This document shows, piece by piece, positions 44,527 through 56,278 of a DNA stretch of 64,000 bases; position 1 is the first letter of the stretch; the number at the start of each line of letters is the position of its first letter. Where the stretch lies: assembly GCA_002900995.3 (NCBI GenBank), contig CM035310.1, positions 3,247,394 through 3,311,393 of the forward strand, given 5' to 3'. The stretch is from Ganoderma boninense. Taxonomy: Eukaryota > Basidiomycota > Agaricomycetes > Polyporales > Polyporaceae. The notes under the pieces were generated by a model, which worked only from the letters and a program-made list of their open reading frames with translations, was not told where the DNA came from and did no database searches. The position numbers and the translations under genes are program-made.

Positions 44527-46730
44527 CTATTCCCCAAGTTCAGGAGCGGCTGAGTTGATGAAGGATATCTGCTGGGCACGGTAGTTGTCAGGAATGATCG
44601 AGAACGTCGCCTCCGACAGGTTCGAGGTTAGGTTCAGAGTGTCGAACTGAATGAGGACCTGCAGGATACGTCTGGATCTCAGCAATCACCGACCACTTTG
44701 CAGCATAACAACGTACCTCGCTGGCAGACGTGTATTGCGGCCAGGTCGTCTCTGATGACCCATCTCCAAGTTAGCAAGCTCGAAAGCGCGCTTCAGAAAC
44801 CATGACGTACTGGGAAGGCCCTTCCCGTCGTTCGGCGTCCCGCTCACTGCGAACGATACCCAGTAATCCACCATGGCCAGCGCCACCACGCCGCTCTCCA
44901 CATTGGCCTCCGCGATGGACGGGTCTCCGTACACGTACGGGACCTCAGAAGCATGGTGTACTGCGAGCGCAGCAAAAAACCGGGTCAATCATCACTACAC
45001 TGGAAAAGGCGAGCGAGACGGATACGCACCTCCTCTAGCAGGGTCTGCCAGAGCCGCGTTCTGGTCCGTGAAGATGTACCCAAACGTCGTCACGCCCGCC
45101 CCCGCCGCAGCCTGGATCCACGCCCTCCTCGTCGCCTGGAACGACACGTCCCCCAGCATCGCCGCCGCGCGCTTGTACTCGCTGCTCAGCCCGAACGTCT
45201 CGTTCCCCGTCCCGAACGGCGACCCGAGCGCCGCATTGTCCGGGTACAGCCCCAGCAGCGTCCCGACGTCCTGCTCGAACTGCAGGCTCAGCGACGCCGC
45301 GAACGGGTTGTCCGCGACGACGACGAACTCCTCGAGCTGCGCGTCGCTCGCGATCTGCTCAGGCACGAAGTCCGTGCCCTCGTCCAGCACCGTGCCTGCT
45401 ATGAACGGGATCTTCGAGAAGTTGCCCGCCGCGAGGAGCTTGGAGGGCAGGTCTGGGAGCAGGCCGTCCGGGCCGTCGATGACGGGAACGAAGAGGAAGG
45501 GCTCGGGGAACGCGGCCGCGACGGCTTCCCAGGAGGAGAGGAGGTCGGACGTGGTTGCGTTGCGCATGCACGCGAATGTCGATCCCGGCGCTGCGCTCGC
45601 GCATTCCGTCGTATTAGCCACGAACGCGTCCCATACGACGTCGCGCCGGGAGGCGGTGAACGATGGTAGAGTTCCAGAAGATCCCGACTCCATGATCTGC
45701 GGCAAACAGCGTCAGCACGTTACCCCGCGACGAGGCACGAAGATGCACGTACCGCGCCGCGAACTCCGAAGTTCTCGAGGCCAGCATTGAGGTATAGGTC
45801 GGCAATGGATATCGAACCCGCGCTCTGTCCGAAAAGTGTGATCTAGAGGGCATTCAGTCAAGACTGGCCTCCCCACAACATGCGAAGTGACCTGCTTTGG
45901 TAGGATCGCCGCCAAAAGCGCCGATATGTTTCTGTACCCAGGAAATGGCAGCCAGTTGGTCCTTAAGCCCGAGGTTCACCACCCCAAGCTGATCTGCCTC
46001 CGAGCCCTGCGGGAACCCGAACGGGCCGACGCGATAGTTGAAGCTGACGTAGACGACCGGCGTTCCCTGGATTCCTTGGTCAACCCCGATAAGAAGCACG
46101 GTTGGCGAGTGGAAACATACCCTCGCAATACTCTGGACGATGATCTCACTGGCATTGAAGACCGTCGAGACGCCCTCGAGGAAGCCGCCCCCGTATATCC
46201 ACAGCATCACGGGCACAGGACCCTCTGCGGCAAGCACGAGCTCCGACGGGCGGAAGATGTTGACCGTCAAGCAGTCCTCCGAAACGCCATCCACCTAGCA
46301 GAAACAACACTCAGTATCTGCAGACTCGCCTAAAAGAACGGATCGCATACATTGAACTGCACGCAAGGTGCGCCGAACGCGCTAGCATTGAACGTCTGCA
46401 CGCCGAGGCTGTCGAGCTCCACAGGCGGCGCGAAGCGCAAGTTCCCCAGAGGTGGCTCCGCGAACGGAATGCCTGCATCCGAACAAGCACGAAGCGCATG
46501 TCAGCGATCTCGTCCCCACGCCACGAAGCCGGATGTGTGCCTGAAAACTGACCTCCGAAGAACTCCACATCAATGACGTCCACGAACGTCTGCGACGTCC
46601 CGACGATGCTCGTCCCGTTGACATCGACGGTCGGCGGGGCAGCGTGTGCCAACCACGGCGCGAGCGCGATGAGCAGGGCGGTCCATCCCCAGAGGCGAGC
46701 GCAGAGCGGAGACGCTGCGAAGGACGCCAT
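44527..46730 (-). CDS. Secreted type-B carboxylesterase/lipase
   Basis: Alpha/beta-hydrolase that cleaves carboxylic esters, of the fungal type-B lipase family. Start ATG 46730-46728. Residues 1-30 form a signal peptide with hydrophobic core TALLIALAPWLAHA. The protein then reads IPFAEPPLGNLRFAPP, EDCLTVNIFRP, the oxyanion-hole segment LWIYGGGFLEG, FNYRVGPFGFPQG, LGLKDQLAAISWVQKHI, and the nucleophile elbow FGQSAGSIS, assembled across an intron near 45895-45840. The acid residue is in GTVLDEGTDF (near 45375) and the His is in AVHHASEVPYVYG (near 44950). The last exon encodes LIQFDTLNLTSNLSEATF and ends at TAG 44529-44527. Length about 540 aa is normal, the catalytic Ser-Glu-His are all present, and many introns are of normal size. 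It should be secreted and act on esters or lipids outside the cell. Confidence 0.92.
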
Positions 46731-46764
46731 GGCGTTGGGGAAAGCATGTGGTGCAGCCCCTGTG

Positions 46765-46770
46765 TATATA
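46765..46770 (-). promoter_or_regulatory. TATA box of the carboxylesterase gene
   Basis: TATATA on the minus strand, about 35 bp before the ATG at 46730. The position implies a very short 5' untranslated region, so it may not be the only promoter element. Confidence 0.5.
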
Positions 46771-46774
46771 TGCG

Positions 46775-48906
46775 GCCCACGGGAGAGGTATACCCGCCCA
46801 GCTGGGAAACCTACATTGACAGCCGTGGTGTTTGGAATCGCGAGCATATGCTAAGCGGACCTGATAAATGGGCCATGATGCATAAGACGTGCGAGAAGCA
46901 GGAGATGAGAGATCCGTCGACACCATGCTGCAGCGCGAAACGAGACGTTGCCGGCACGCCGGCCCCGAACTTAGTCAGCTGTACTCCGTCGGCCGTCTTC
47001 GGAGTGGGGAGAGCATGCCGACGAGGGAGTGCGGGTTATGAGGGGGGCGGAGTCCACGGGCTTGGGAATACGTGGGATTTTGATCCGCGAAAAGGGGCGT
47101 TGGCTGAAAATACGAATGCATGACGACTGTCGGATGGTCAGCGACGAATGTCAGAGACTTGGAGCGAGTCCATGACGCACATGGATAGAATGTCTTTGCG
47201 ATCAGGCCCACCCATATACCGGTCCGCAGCAACGCGCATCTACCGGTGCTTCTCAACATATCCGTCGCATGGATTCGGCTTGCGTGGCGATGCTAAAACC
47301 CACAGCTATTTCAGGACTTGGAGGTCGACATTGAGCAATACCGTGAGCAAGCAGGCACAAGTCATTCACCTGGGGACGCGCATGATGCCATGGGAAAGCC
47401 GGCACTCAGAATGAGCGCGTAAATGTGGCTCTACGTAACGCGTCGCCGATCACGTCGAAGCGTCAGACACGTTAAATGCGATTGATAAAGTGACTCGACT
47501 GGTACCTACTGTCGGTCTGTGTGTCTTCCTGCTCTCGCACCACCATGGACGTGCACGTCGTCTCGACCGCTGCGGTCATATGAATCAGGGGAAGCGTTTG
47601 GATCGTCGCTCGGTGTCTAACAGGGTCGCCGTCGGTCAGGTTCAGCCCTCAGTATGCTAGACAAGCCTGCAGGACAAGGCAGCTCCTACAGAGAGGGAGA
47701 CTGATGGAATACAACCGATCCCATCGCCGAGTGAATGAGCGGCGGGCATTCAGTTACGAGGGCAGGTTGACAGCACCTACCAGGCCTTTCGAGCAGTGCT
47801 CTAGTAATGTGGAATCAAAAAGGTCCTTGTCCTTCGGAGCTAAGTCATAGGCGGATGGACGGGCTGGCTGTTGAGCCACCCATGACACTGAGAAGGACGA
47901 GCGTGTCAGTTCGTCGCAAGATCTCCGTGCTTGGCCTTCACACCACGAGAAGCTAAATTCCAGGCCACAAGGAGTTTGAAGAGGCATATCTTGCACCGAA
48001 GAAGAGACCCCTGCTCAGATCCTCGCGATTTGCACGCATGCCCTACCCATACCGCCCCCCCCCTCCCCCACGATCGCTGCGATAAGCAGCAAATATCCGC
48101 CCTTATGGCTCATGTAGGGCTGCTGCGACGATGGCAGAACTCCGATTGACGGTACGTTTACCAGGCCCGCAAAATTGAGCAATAGATTGGGACGCACCTT
48201 CATGATGAGGTCGAAACTCGCCTCTTCCGACGCAGGCTGATCCAAGACAGTCCATCTCCGTGCCAACGTAACCCATCCAATATGAACAGACGCTTCTCGA
48301 GGGTCTCTTGAAAGCTCTTGAAGGCGCTCACCGCGAGGTTTGCGGTAGCGGCCACGTCGCAGAGAAACACAGCGTGGTCAGACAGCTGCGTCCTACTTGG
48401 AGCACGGTTTAGAGGGACAACAGCAGACGAGTGTACAGCTCAGGAGTAGGAATTATAAGGTAAAAATCAGCGCAAAGTCGGCAGGAAGGGCATGGATCAT
48501 TGTGCGATGCGGTGGGATGATGGTGGGTGGTAAGAGGAAAGAGGTCGTTAAGCGCCTTGTCTCGCCGACGTCGGTAGGCGGTTACCGGAGGGCGTAACGA
48601 CATACGGTTCCAACTTCCAAGATGTACAATGAGATACACTCTTTCGATTATGACATGCTATAAGCGTAGAAGAAATTCTCAGATCGTAAACAAGACGCTA
48701 TAATCCTGCTCCAGGCCGACAGGATGAGGATGGCACCCACGCGGTGACCTGGTTCAAGCCACCACCGAAGGCGCTGCCTGAGTTCATTTCCATAAACACC
48801 ATTGTAGAACGTCAATGAAAATAAGAGACACTCACTGTGACATTTTAAGTGTCCCAGTCGAAGCCAAGGTCGATATCGCCGCCTCTAACTTCCTCTCCCC
48901 GATGTT
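46775..48906. other. Intergenic region, about 2 kb, no convincing gene
   Basis: Between the divergent end of the carboxylesterase promoter and the first BTB gene. Frames at 48266-48015 (-) and 47754-47996 (-) have no motifs. A C-rich run lies near 48054-48070. Possibly decayed sequence. Confidence 0.5.
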
Positions 48907-49987
48907 TCAAGATTCGGCATTCCAATCGGGAACCTCGACGTCGAATATCTTGGGGAGGCGGCTCCAGACGCGCCGCGTTTCCCCGCGAGCACGGGCCAGA
49001 AGCCCTCCTTCGCAGGCTGAACAGTACCCTTCGCTGTTTCGGGGGCGGGCTCCCCGACGAATGACGTAGTGCCAATTGTCGAGCACCGCGGAATCGGCGA
49101 CTGACCCATCCGTCATAATTTGTACGAGGAAATTGCGTAGGGGAACCGTGCAGAGATCGGGCGTCGGGCAATCGTCACTCGGCCCAGAGCCGAAGATTTT
49201 AGAAGTAAGAGTGGAAGCTTCCTTTGCGAACTCGTTGCGAGCACGGATGCAACGCTTGAGGTCGGCCGGGGAGAGGTGCTCGACGGTCCCGTCCTCCCGT
49301 TCCCAGCCATCGACGATGGTTTCTCCAAGGTTACAGCACTCGTATAGAACAATCGGTAGCAAGGAGGGTGTGTCGGTAAGTCGGGCGATATTGACGACTG
49401 CGATCGGGTCGGCGTCGCCCCAGCTTAGGAGGGGGGACCAGGAGAGATCTTCCCATTTTTTGAATCTCGTCGGCCCAAAGGTGTCGTCCAAGATGTAGAG
49501 TGCTTGGTCATACAGATCTTGGATATGATACTTGTGCGTCAGGCGAACGATCGCACAGATCTGATGGAGCGAGAATTCTAGATCACCCTCGCGCCGCTGA
49601 AGGCTGTCAGTTGCAATAGTCTAAGTATATCATCGAGTGCTATGGTAAATAATTCACTTACAGCATGCGAGAGGTAGGAAGCAATACGCGTAGGAGATGG
49701 GCGAGGTCGTGTGGCGATTCTGTGAGGCGGATAAGGGGACAGTCCTCGTAGCTCTCTTCAGCGTTTGGAGAAGAGGACGCAAACAAATCAGCGAAGACCG
49801 TCGATTGCAGGGAAAGGAGACCACGGTAGACACGGAACGCCGTATCTCCAGCTACGAGGACAATGTTCCCATCCGGAATCCAGAACTCCTTGCTCCGTTT
49901 GAAGTCGCCATGGGGCGCAGCATCGGAAGATTCAGCATCATTTGTCACGCTTCTCGCGCGCTTGAAAGGCCGTGAATCCTGAGACAT
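48907..49987 (-). CDS. BTB/POZ domain protein 1
   Basis: Start ATG 49987-49985 (MSQDSRPFKRARSVT). Residues about 30-110 form the BTB/POZ core typical of the fungal family: SKEFWIPDGNIVLVAG, FRVYRGLLSLQSTVFADLF, and CPLIRLTESPHDLAHLLRVLLP. An intron near 49660-49600 is followed by HQICAIVRLTHKYHIQDLY, then IARLTDTPSLLPIVLYECC, DGWEREDGTVEHLSP, and a C-terminal part with CSACEGG and IFDVEVPDW. It ends at the stop near 48907. These proteins mediate protein-protein contacts; partners are unknown. It is a close paralogue of the gene at 52644-53768. Confidence 0.88.
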
Positions 49988-50384
49988 CGCGCCGACGCCT
50001 AAACCAGAGAGAGGAAGAGAGAGAAAGAGAGGCCGTATTCGAGTGGCGGACGTCCAGTTTGTGGCGCGAGATGTTCGAGGAGCCCTATTCCCAGACGCCC
50101 AACGGAATGACGTGACCCGGCTTACATAATACAGCCGGCGTCACCACTGCCAGCGCAACTGGCCAACCACAACCCTCCGCAACCTCCATCAGGCAGGGGG
50201 ACAGATTATATTGCGAGCTCCATGGTAAGTATCATCTATTCACTTCAGTTCGTGAATAATATTGAAGTTGTTGAGATGGTTGGCACATTCAGACTCGGAC
50301 TTCAACTTGCCCGGCAGCAGCACGGTCCGCGGGATGGCATCCGAAGACTCCGCCCTCAGATTAGGCTCACTGGAGCAGTAGGAG

Positions 50385-50909
50385 TCAGTACGTGCTATGG
50401 GCAGCGGTCCTGATCCGCACGTACTTACTAACTTTAATATCTATGACTGCCAGGTTGTTTCCCACATAACAAGTACCGGGATTCTCTTCTGTCGTCAGCG
50501 GCGCAGCGCTGATGAACCTTGCAGATGTCTGAAGGATCCGATCGAATGGTATGTCTATGATACCTTGTTGATTTTCCTTTGTATAGCATGATAGGCATCC
50601 TGATCCATGCTCTGAAATTGTCGCCAGTCTCTCAACGTATGCGTACACTCCTGGAAAGCGCAATTTCGACATCCCCGGCAGCTCCACAATCACCCTGCTC
50701 CTATAGCTGGCTTCGGGCTGCACTCCCATCCCCATGTTCGAAAACGACGCTACGGTTAATTTGCACGCCGTGGTATCCATGTTATCCCCATCTAGTGCCA
50801 CGATTGCCCTTCGAGCAGGTCCAAACGGAATTCCGAGAAGCACGGCGCGGGGACAGTAGGTCCCCGATGGCGCCCAGTACGTATCTTTCAATCGCCTCCC
50901 AACCTCCAC
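50385..50909 (-). CDS. Doubtful hypothetical protein
   Basis: A 174-codon frame with an ATG at 50909-50907 (MEVGRRLKDTYWAPSG). The middle reads RAIVALDGDNMDTTACK and VIVELPGMSKLRFPGVY. There are no recognised motifs, and the composition is protein-like but not decisive. It lies head-to-head with the membrane-protein gene starting at 50996, with only 86 bp between starts, so it may instead be antisense to that gene's 5' region. Confidence 0.3.
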   Translation of the reverse strand: MEVGRRLKDTYWAPSGTYCPRAVLLGIPFGPARRAIVALDGDNMDTTACKLTVASFSNMGMGVQPEASYRSRVIVELPGMSKLRFPGVYAYVERLATISEHGSGCLSCYTKENQQGIIDIPFDRILQTSARFISAAPLTTEENPGTCYVGNNLAVIDIKVSKYVRIRTAAHSTY

Positions 50910-50995
50910 ATCTTCAACAGTACCTTATACATAAAAACATGAAGCATCACTCACGGCATTTTTCACATCTCTTCTACCCTTGTCCCCCCTCCTCA

Positions 50996-52410
50996 ATGTC
51001 ATCGTCCGATGCCTCTTCGCTGCCCACAATCGAGGTCTGTCAGCGGCGTCCTGTACCTCAAGCTCCCTGCGAAGAATACATACTGAAGCCGCGTTTAGCT
51101 CATCTGTCTCTTCGTGGAGACGTTGATCTTTGGAGCATTCGCGGTGCTGTACTCCATCGCCGTCTGGCTCCTCATCGGCGGTCGAACGGACCGCCGGAGG
51201 CCCCACTCAAGAGCATGCCTTTGGATGCTGGGCACCTCGACCACGATGTTCGTTCTTGCCTTAGCGGTAAGTGATTCTGCTTTATGTGGGGCATTCGGTC
51301 TACGCTGACGTAAAGCCACTGTAGCATGTAGTCTGCGATGTTCACCGCGCCGTAAAAGGTTTGATCGTCGGCAGCAGGACACTAGACGGAGCGGAGCAGT
51401 TCTATGGCACGCTGAGCGAGACGACGCAAGTGCTTAAGTCGATTCTCTACGTGGTTCAGACACTCGTGGGCGACGCATTCGTGGTGCACTCTGGCATCCC
51501 CGGTTTTAGACACTTTTTGTGTGCTGATATATCCCCGGGGTTGCAGATATATCGTTTACATGTCATATGGAACCGGAGTGTCTCCATCATCGTACTTCCC
51601 GCTGTCCTGTTGGCCGGAACATGCAGTAGGCCACTTCGACTTCTGGTCTAAGATGATATCTGACGCGCCGTCTTCATAGTCACCGGCCTGATCGCTTGTC
51701 AGCACATGACCCGAATCGAAGGGCTGGGCGTGATATTCGCCGAGACGCTTGCCCCCTGGATCACATCTTTCTTCGCGCTGTCCCTCACAACGAATGTTCT
51801 TGCAGCGGGTGAGCGCGCATTCGCCCAGGTTATCTTCATGAAAGCATTGACCTTCGTGCGTAACACGCTCCCAGTCCTCATCTCGGGGCGTATCATCTGG
51901 TCCAACTACAACATGCGGAAATATCGCGCCGGCTATCCCGGGGCGGTCGTCGCCAACTGGGGTGTCGTGGAGTTAGTTGTCCAGTCAGCCGCCATCTACA
52001 CCTGTGTCCTCATCCTCTTACTTGGCACCTACCTCTCTGGCTCCAACGTCCAGTACATCTTTAGAGACGCCCTCCAGCCCTTGATTGTGCGTTCACTCCA
52101 CATATTTCTCCTCCTCATTCGCTCATGCTCATCATCACAGGGCTTCGTTTTCACGCTGATAATCATCCGAGTTCGCCTGCGCGACGCAACGACATCATCG
52201 TCTGGGGAAATGGCTACCGCCAGAGGCGGCTCTGGCTCAGACCCCACTTCGAATCGTGGACAGGACCGCCGGCTGTACCCATTACGCCCCGTCGCCATCA
52301 ACGTCTCGGTCTCGCAAACGCAGGATCGGTCGAGCTTCGAAAGATACCAGGGCAAGGATGGTCACGCTCACAACGGACTCAGCACTCTAGAGAACGGACA
52401 GGAGTTGTAG
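50996..52410 (+). CDS. Seven-transmembrane-like integral membrane protein
   Basis: Start ATG 50996 (MSSSDASSLPTIE). Exon 1 ends at 51034 (GTCTGT). Exon 2 (51099-51266) reads LICLFVETLIFGAFAVLYS and MFVLALA. Exon 3 begins at 51325 with HVVCDVHRAVKGLIVG and ends near 51540 after LVGDAFV. Later exons encode IYRLHVIWNRSVSIIVLP, APWITSFFALSLTTNVLAA, IIWSNYNMRKYRAGYP, VELVVQSAAIYTCVLILLL and GFVFTLIIIRVRL, then a polar tail to TAG 52408-52410. About seven hydrophobic helices, with the RxHVxWN motif common to a membrane-protein family that is greatly expanded in Agaricomycetes. Function of the family is not known; a receptor-like role has been suggested by topology only. Confidence 0.82.
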
Positions 52411-52643
52411 GATGCGGAATATATATTACGTTGAAGCGTCTTTATAGCCTTCCCCGGACAGGCGACCGATTCTACCCGGGCCCTGCATCGTTCACGTTGC
52501 ACATCGTACCCTCCATTTCGATCCCCTGTAGCTTCACGAGCAGCCAAACGTCGTACTGGAATGCACTTGCTTTCGTCAGCACCCTCGTCGCGTCGAAAAC
52601 GCTGAGCGGCCGCAGAAACGCAACTCACCTTGCACCTTGCACG

Positions 52644-53768
52644 TCAGTGTCCGCCATTTTCGCCAGCCTGTCCACCACCATGCACCGGATCCTGGTTCCA
52701 ATTCGGAACCTCGACGTCGAATATTTCCGGAAGCCGATCCCAAATGCGCCTCCGCTCGCTGGCGTCCCTGTCAATCAGCTCGCACTGGCACGCGTAACAG
52801 TATCCAGCAGCGTCTCCGGACAGCCCATGGTCGCGGATGAAGGGAGCCCAATTTTCGAGCACGTACGGCTCGGCGACAGTGTCGAGGTCCAGGACGTCCG
52901 CAAGGGTCCTCCGAAGCGCTTCCTGGCACTTGCGGGACGACATGCAGCTGTCACTCGGCTCGGGCTCGAAGACCACCGAGACGAACGCGAAGGCTTCCTT
53001 CGCGAGCACCTCGCGTCCGCTGATGCATCGCTTCAGGTCCGCTACGGACAGGTACTCTGTCGTCCCGTCCTCCCTCTCCCAGCCGTCGAGGAGGGCCGGT
53101 CCAAGCCCGCAGCAGGCGTACAGATTGAGGGGAAGGATGGCATTCGTCTCGGTGAGTCTGGCCAGATTGGTGATCGCGATCGCCTCCTGGCCCGGGGTCG
53201 TGATTTTCACGGGAAGCACCGAAAGCCCGTGGTCGAAGAGTTTGAAACTGGACGGGGCGGTGTCTTTCAAGGCTGAAAGGGCTTGGCGGAGAAGACCCTC
53301 GATGTGGTACTTGTGCGCCAGGCGAACGATCGCTGAAATCTGGTGTACTGACATGGGTGGGTCTCCATTGCTTCGGTAGAGACTTGTGATAACGCGCAAT
53401 GCGTAAGTGTGGAACGAGTCGCTCAGGAGTGAAGATTGCACATACGATGCGCCAGAAGTGGGCAGCAACGCTCGGAGAACGTGAACGAGGTCTTGCGGGG
53501 AGTCTGTGAGGCGGATCACCGGACAATCTTCGTAGCGTTCCCCCGCATTTGGAGAAGATGACGCGAACAGGTCGGCGAAGACTGTGGACTGCAAGGCGAG
53601 AAGACCGCGGTAAACACGGAACGCCGTCGCGCCAGCGATAAGGACGATGTTTCCGTCTTCAAGCCAGAATTCTTCACTCCGTTTGAGACCAGCTTCCAAG
53701 TTTTCGGAAGCGTCTTCACCAGATGATTCTGTTCTCGTACGCTTGGGAGGCCTTGGGTCTTGGGACAT
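52644..53768 (-). CDS. BTB/POZ domain protein 2
   Basis: Start ATG 53768-53766 (MSQDPRPPKRTRTESS). BTB core: SEEFWLEDGNIVLIAG, FRVYRGLLALQSTVFADLF, and CPVIRLTDSPQDLVHVLRAL. An in-frame intron (GTATGT near 53446 to AAG near 53385) probably interrupts the frame after GAS; removal leaves SLYRSNGDPPMSVHQISA, which fits the paralogues better than the unspliced frame. Then VRLAHKYHIEGLLRQAL, NLARLTETNAILPLNLY, WEREDGTTEYLSVADLK, CYACQCELIDRD and IFDVEVPNWN. It ends at 52644. The alignment with BTB 1 is close along the whole length, so they are recent paralogues, separated by the membrane-protein gene. Confidence 0.9.
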   Translation of the reverse strand: MSQDPRPPKRTRTESSGEDASENLEAGLKRSEEFWLEDGNIVLIAGATAFRVYRGLLALQSTVFADLFASSSPNAGERYEDCPVIRLTDSPQDLVHVLRALLPTSGASYVQSSLLSDSFHTYALRVITSLYRSNGDPPMSVHQISAIVRLAHKYHIEGLLRQALSALKDTAPSSFKLFDHGLSVLPVKITTPGQEAIAITNLARLTETNAILPLNLYACCGLGPALLDGWEREDGTTEYLSVADLKRCISGREVLAKEAFAFVSVVFEPEPSDSCMSSRKCQEALRRTLADVLDLDTVAEPYVLENWAPFIRDHGLSGDAAGYCYACQCELIDRDASERRRIWDRLPEIFDVEVPNWNQDPVHGGGQAGENGGH

Positions 53769-54089
53769 CGTTGGGGAACGATGATGTGTTACCGCGATCG
53801 TTTGGAGGGCAACGGCGGCAGTGAGTTCCGATGTTGTGACGCGTGACTGATAGATGACATAACCATGCCGTCACGTTCCTGGTCACAGACCGCCCCGAGG
53901 TTAGTTCCACCCCTCAGCCTCAGTCACTTCGAATGCAGCCCGGGATGATGTCGTAGATGTAAAGGAAAGCACACCGTGTCATGTAATAGCTTTAAAACAC
54001 ACTGAACAGATCTGACCACAGGTGTTAGTCAAACTTGTCACAGCTCCGAACTTGAAGGCTTCCGAAGGCGGCGTCCAGATAACTTCAGC

Positions 54090-55233
54090 AGACTGCCGTT
54101 TCCATGTTCTCTGCTGTTACCTCCATCGAAACTTACCTCGGATTGTCGAGCCAGACAAGTCCACGGAAACGCGCACGGGAATCCGAGTCCGAGAGGCCAG
54201 TGACCGCCGTTTCACTCGTCAAATTCCACGGGACAAGGAGTTTTGGTTAGACGACGGGAACATCGTTCTCATCGTCCGCGATATCGGCTTCCGCATATAT
54301 CGGGGCCTCCTCGCTGCACAATCGACTGCCTTCAACGACATGTTCGGCTCGTCTAACTCGGCAGCGGACGAATACCACGAGGACCGCCCAGTCGTCCGAC
54401 TGTCCGACTCGCCATAGTAGGACTTCAGGTATTTGCTCCGGGTGCTCGTTCCCTGCTCGCACAGTATGTACAAACCCTTGCATTCATATAAATTATAGTC
54501 TAATCACCTCCTAGCAGGTTCTACCGTGACAGCGAGCAACAGCCGCTCACGTTCGACGAAATCTCGGCCGTCATCCGGCTTTGGCACAAGTACCACGTCG
54601 CGGACGCGCAACAGCAAGCCCTGTCTGTCCTCAAACTATTCTTCAGCGACGATTTCATCGACATGCAGACCTTGTAGGAAGATTGTCCTTTCCTGATCAA
54701 ATACTCCGCCGCGATCGCCGCAGTCGACCCAGCCCGCCTAACTGAGACGCCATCCATCCTCCCCTCGCGTTCTACAAATGCTGCGAGCTCGACTGCCGTC
54801 ATGGAAGCCTGATATCTGCACGCAGACGGCCACATTGAACATCTCAGCCTCGAGGATCACAAGGTTTGCATGACGGGCCACCTTGCGCTCGTCCGCGAGG
54901 CTCGTGCACTCGTGTTTCGGATCTTCTAGGAGACCCCGACTCCGAGGTGCCTCACACGCAGGATCTGCCGGTTGGCACTGCACACCATGCTCGTTCGTGC
55001 CGCGGTGGAGGAAGCGCCGCTCGAGTCTGCCGTGTTCCGCGAGTGTATGCCCTTCATCGACCAGCTGGCCGACCGGCTCGTGCTGTGTAGGCGGTGTCGG
55101 AGGATGCTTTCGAGGCGGGAATTGGCTATGAGGAAGGAGATTAGGGCACGGTTGCTAGAAATATTTGGGCTGTACATCTCTGGATGGGGATCCGACTACG
55201 GCGAATCGACATCCGGGTCATGTTCCACCTGGT
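54090..55233 (+). pseudogene. BTB/POZ pseudogene 3
   Basis: Reads DKEFWLDDGNIVLIVRD, FRIYRGLLAAQSTAFNDMF and VVRLSDSP, then TAG-TAG at 54415-54420. It resumes with FDEISAVIRLWHKYHVADA, TAG at 54675-54677, then PARLTETPSILP, TGA at 54810-54812, HIEHLSLEDHKVCMTGHL, TAG at 54927-54929, and continues to FRECMPFIDQLADRL, CRRCRRMLSRRELAM and LLEIFGLYISGW. The full domain order of the family is kept while several stops interrupt it, so it is a decayed paralogue rather than a fragment. Confidence 0.88.
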
Positions 55234-55240
55234 GAGGACT

Positions 55241-56197
55241 CGGACTCACTGCTGCTGCCAAGATTGCGACGTTCGCTAATTCTTGTGCTTGGCTGCATGG
55301 CATCTCTAGATAAGGCAACGGTGCAAAGTCACGCTTGGCGAAGGCTTTGCCGCTTAGAGATTTCTTCCTGGCTGCGGAAAGAGGCGCGTATAGTTTACGC
55401 CTTGGCAATCCGTCTCCGTCGAGGGACTGAGGGACTGTGATACAGGGTGTCCATCTCCTCCGAGTCCTTGTACTTATGTGCGACTCGTGCTGAGTTATCC
55501 AATACGATAGAAGCGGCGATCCTTGCAAATTACAATTACTTCGTCAGCTATCTAGTATGGGGATAGAAAGAGGGGACACAGGATGCGGTCCGGAGTCAAC
55601 CCCGAGACGTGAATGACGACGCCGACAGTTCCGTCGAGTGATTCTTCACACATCGGTGATCAATATGGCATACAGGAGGGATATATGGAGCTGAATATGA
55701 GGCCATTTTCTCCACGTTGATTCTGGATCCTTGTGATGTTTCCTCATGACCACCATCCAGAGGTCTTACTATGACCGTGTGTGAAGTTCTGGATCGTCGA
55801 CTTTTGCTTTGAAAGAAACAGTCCGTATCCCCGATGAGCCCCTCAACCATTTGGACACATTCCCCTGGCGATCTATCTCCGCATCTGAATTTTGCGGCCG
55901 GGAAGGGGTCCTTGTCATGTATTCCAGGGTCAGCAGCACCGCGTTCACGGCGTCCCCCTTCCGTCTGCAGTCCCGCTCGTACTACTGCGCCTCGCTTCGA
56001 TAATCTTCCCAGGTTTACGCTGTAGAACTCTCATCCAGCCCCACTCAATCGGGTAGCAGTGAGAAGGTGCGATTCGAGAGTGCTGCGGCGTAGCCCCGGG
56101 CCATCGGAGCGAAAATGACCAAATCCAGCTTTCCTGTCAGCACAGCCACCCTCCTGTCTCGCTTTTCCTCCCACTCGGCACCACTGCCCGCAGCATC
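55241..56197. other. Intergenic region between BTB pseudogene 3 and BTB 4
   Basis: About 0.95 kb with no gene recognised. The last 80 bp are pyrimidine-rich and contain the TATA box of BTB 4. Confidence 0.6.
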
Positions 56198-56203
56198 TAT
56201 AAG
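56198..56203 (+). promoter_or_regulatory. TATA box of BTB/POZ gene 4
   Basis: TATAAG, about 80 bp before the ATG at 56279, in a pyrimidine-rich leader. Typical spacing for a fungal gene. Confidence 0.6.
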
Positions 56204-56278
56204 ACTCCCGCCTCGAGCTCTTTCCCCGCGATCTCTTCCATCTCGGCCGCAAATATCTCTACTCATCTCTACGCAATC

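Noticed and set aside
44873..45790. A 305-codon frame on + inside the carboxylesterase
   Set aside because: Antisense to exons with the catalytic Glu and many conserved blocks; Ala/Pro/Arg-rich shadow.
52125..53276. A 383-codon frame on + across the membrane-protein end and BTB 2
   Set aside because: It overlaps two well-supported genes in other frames and has no family features.
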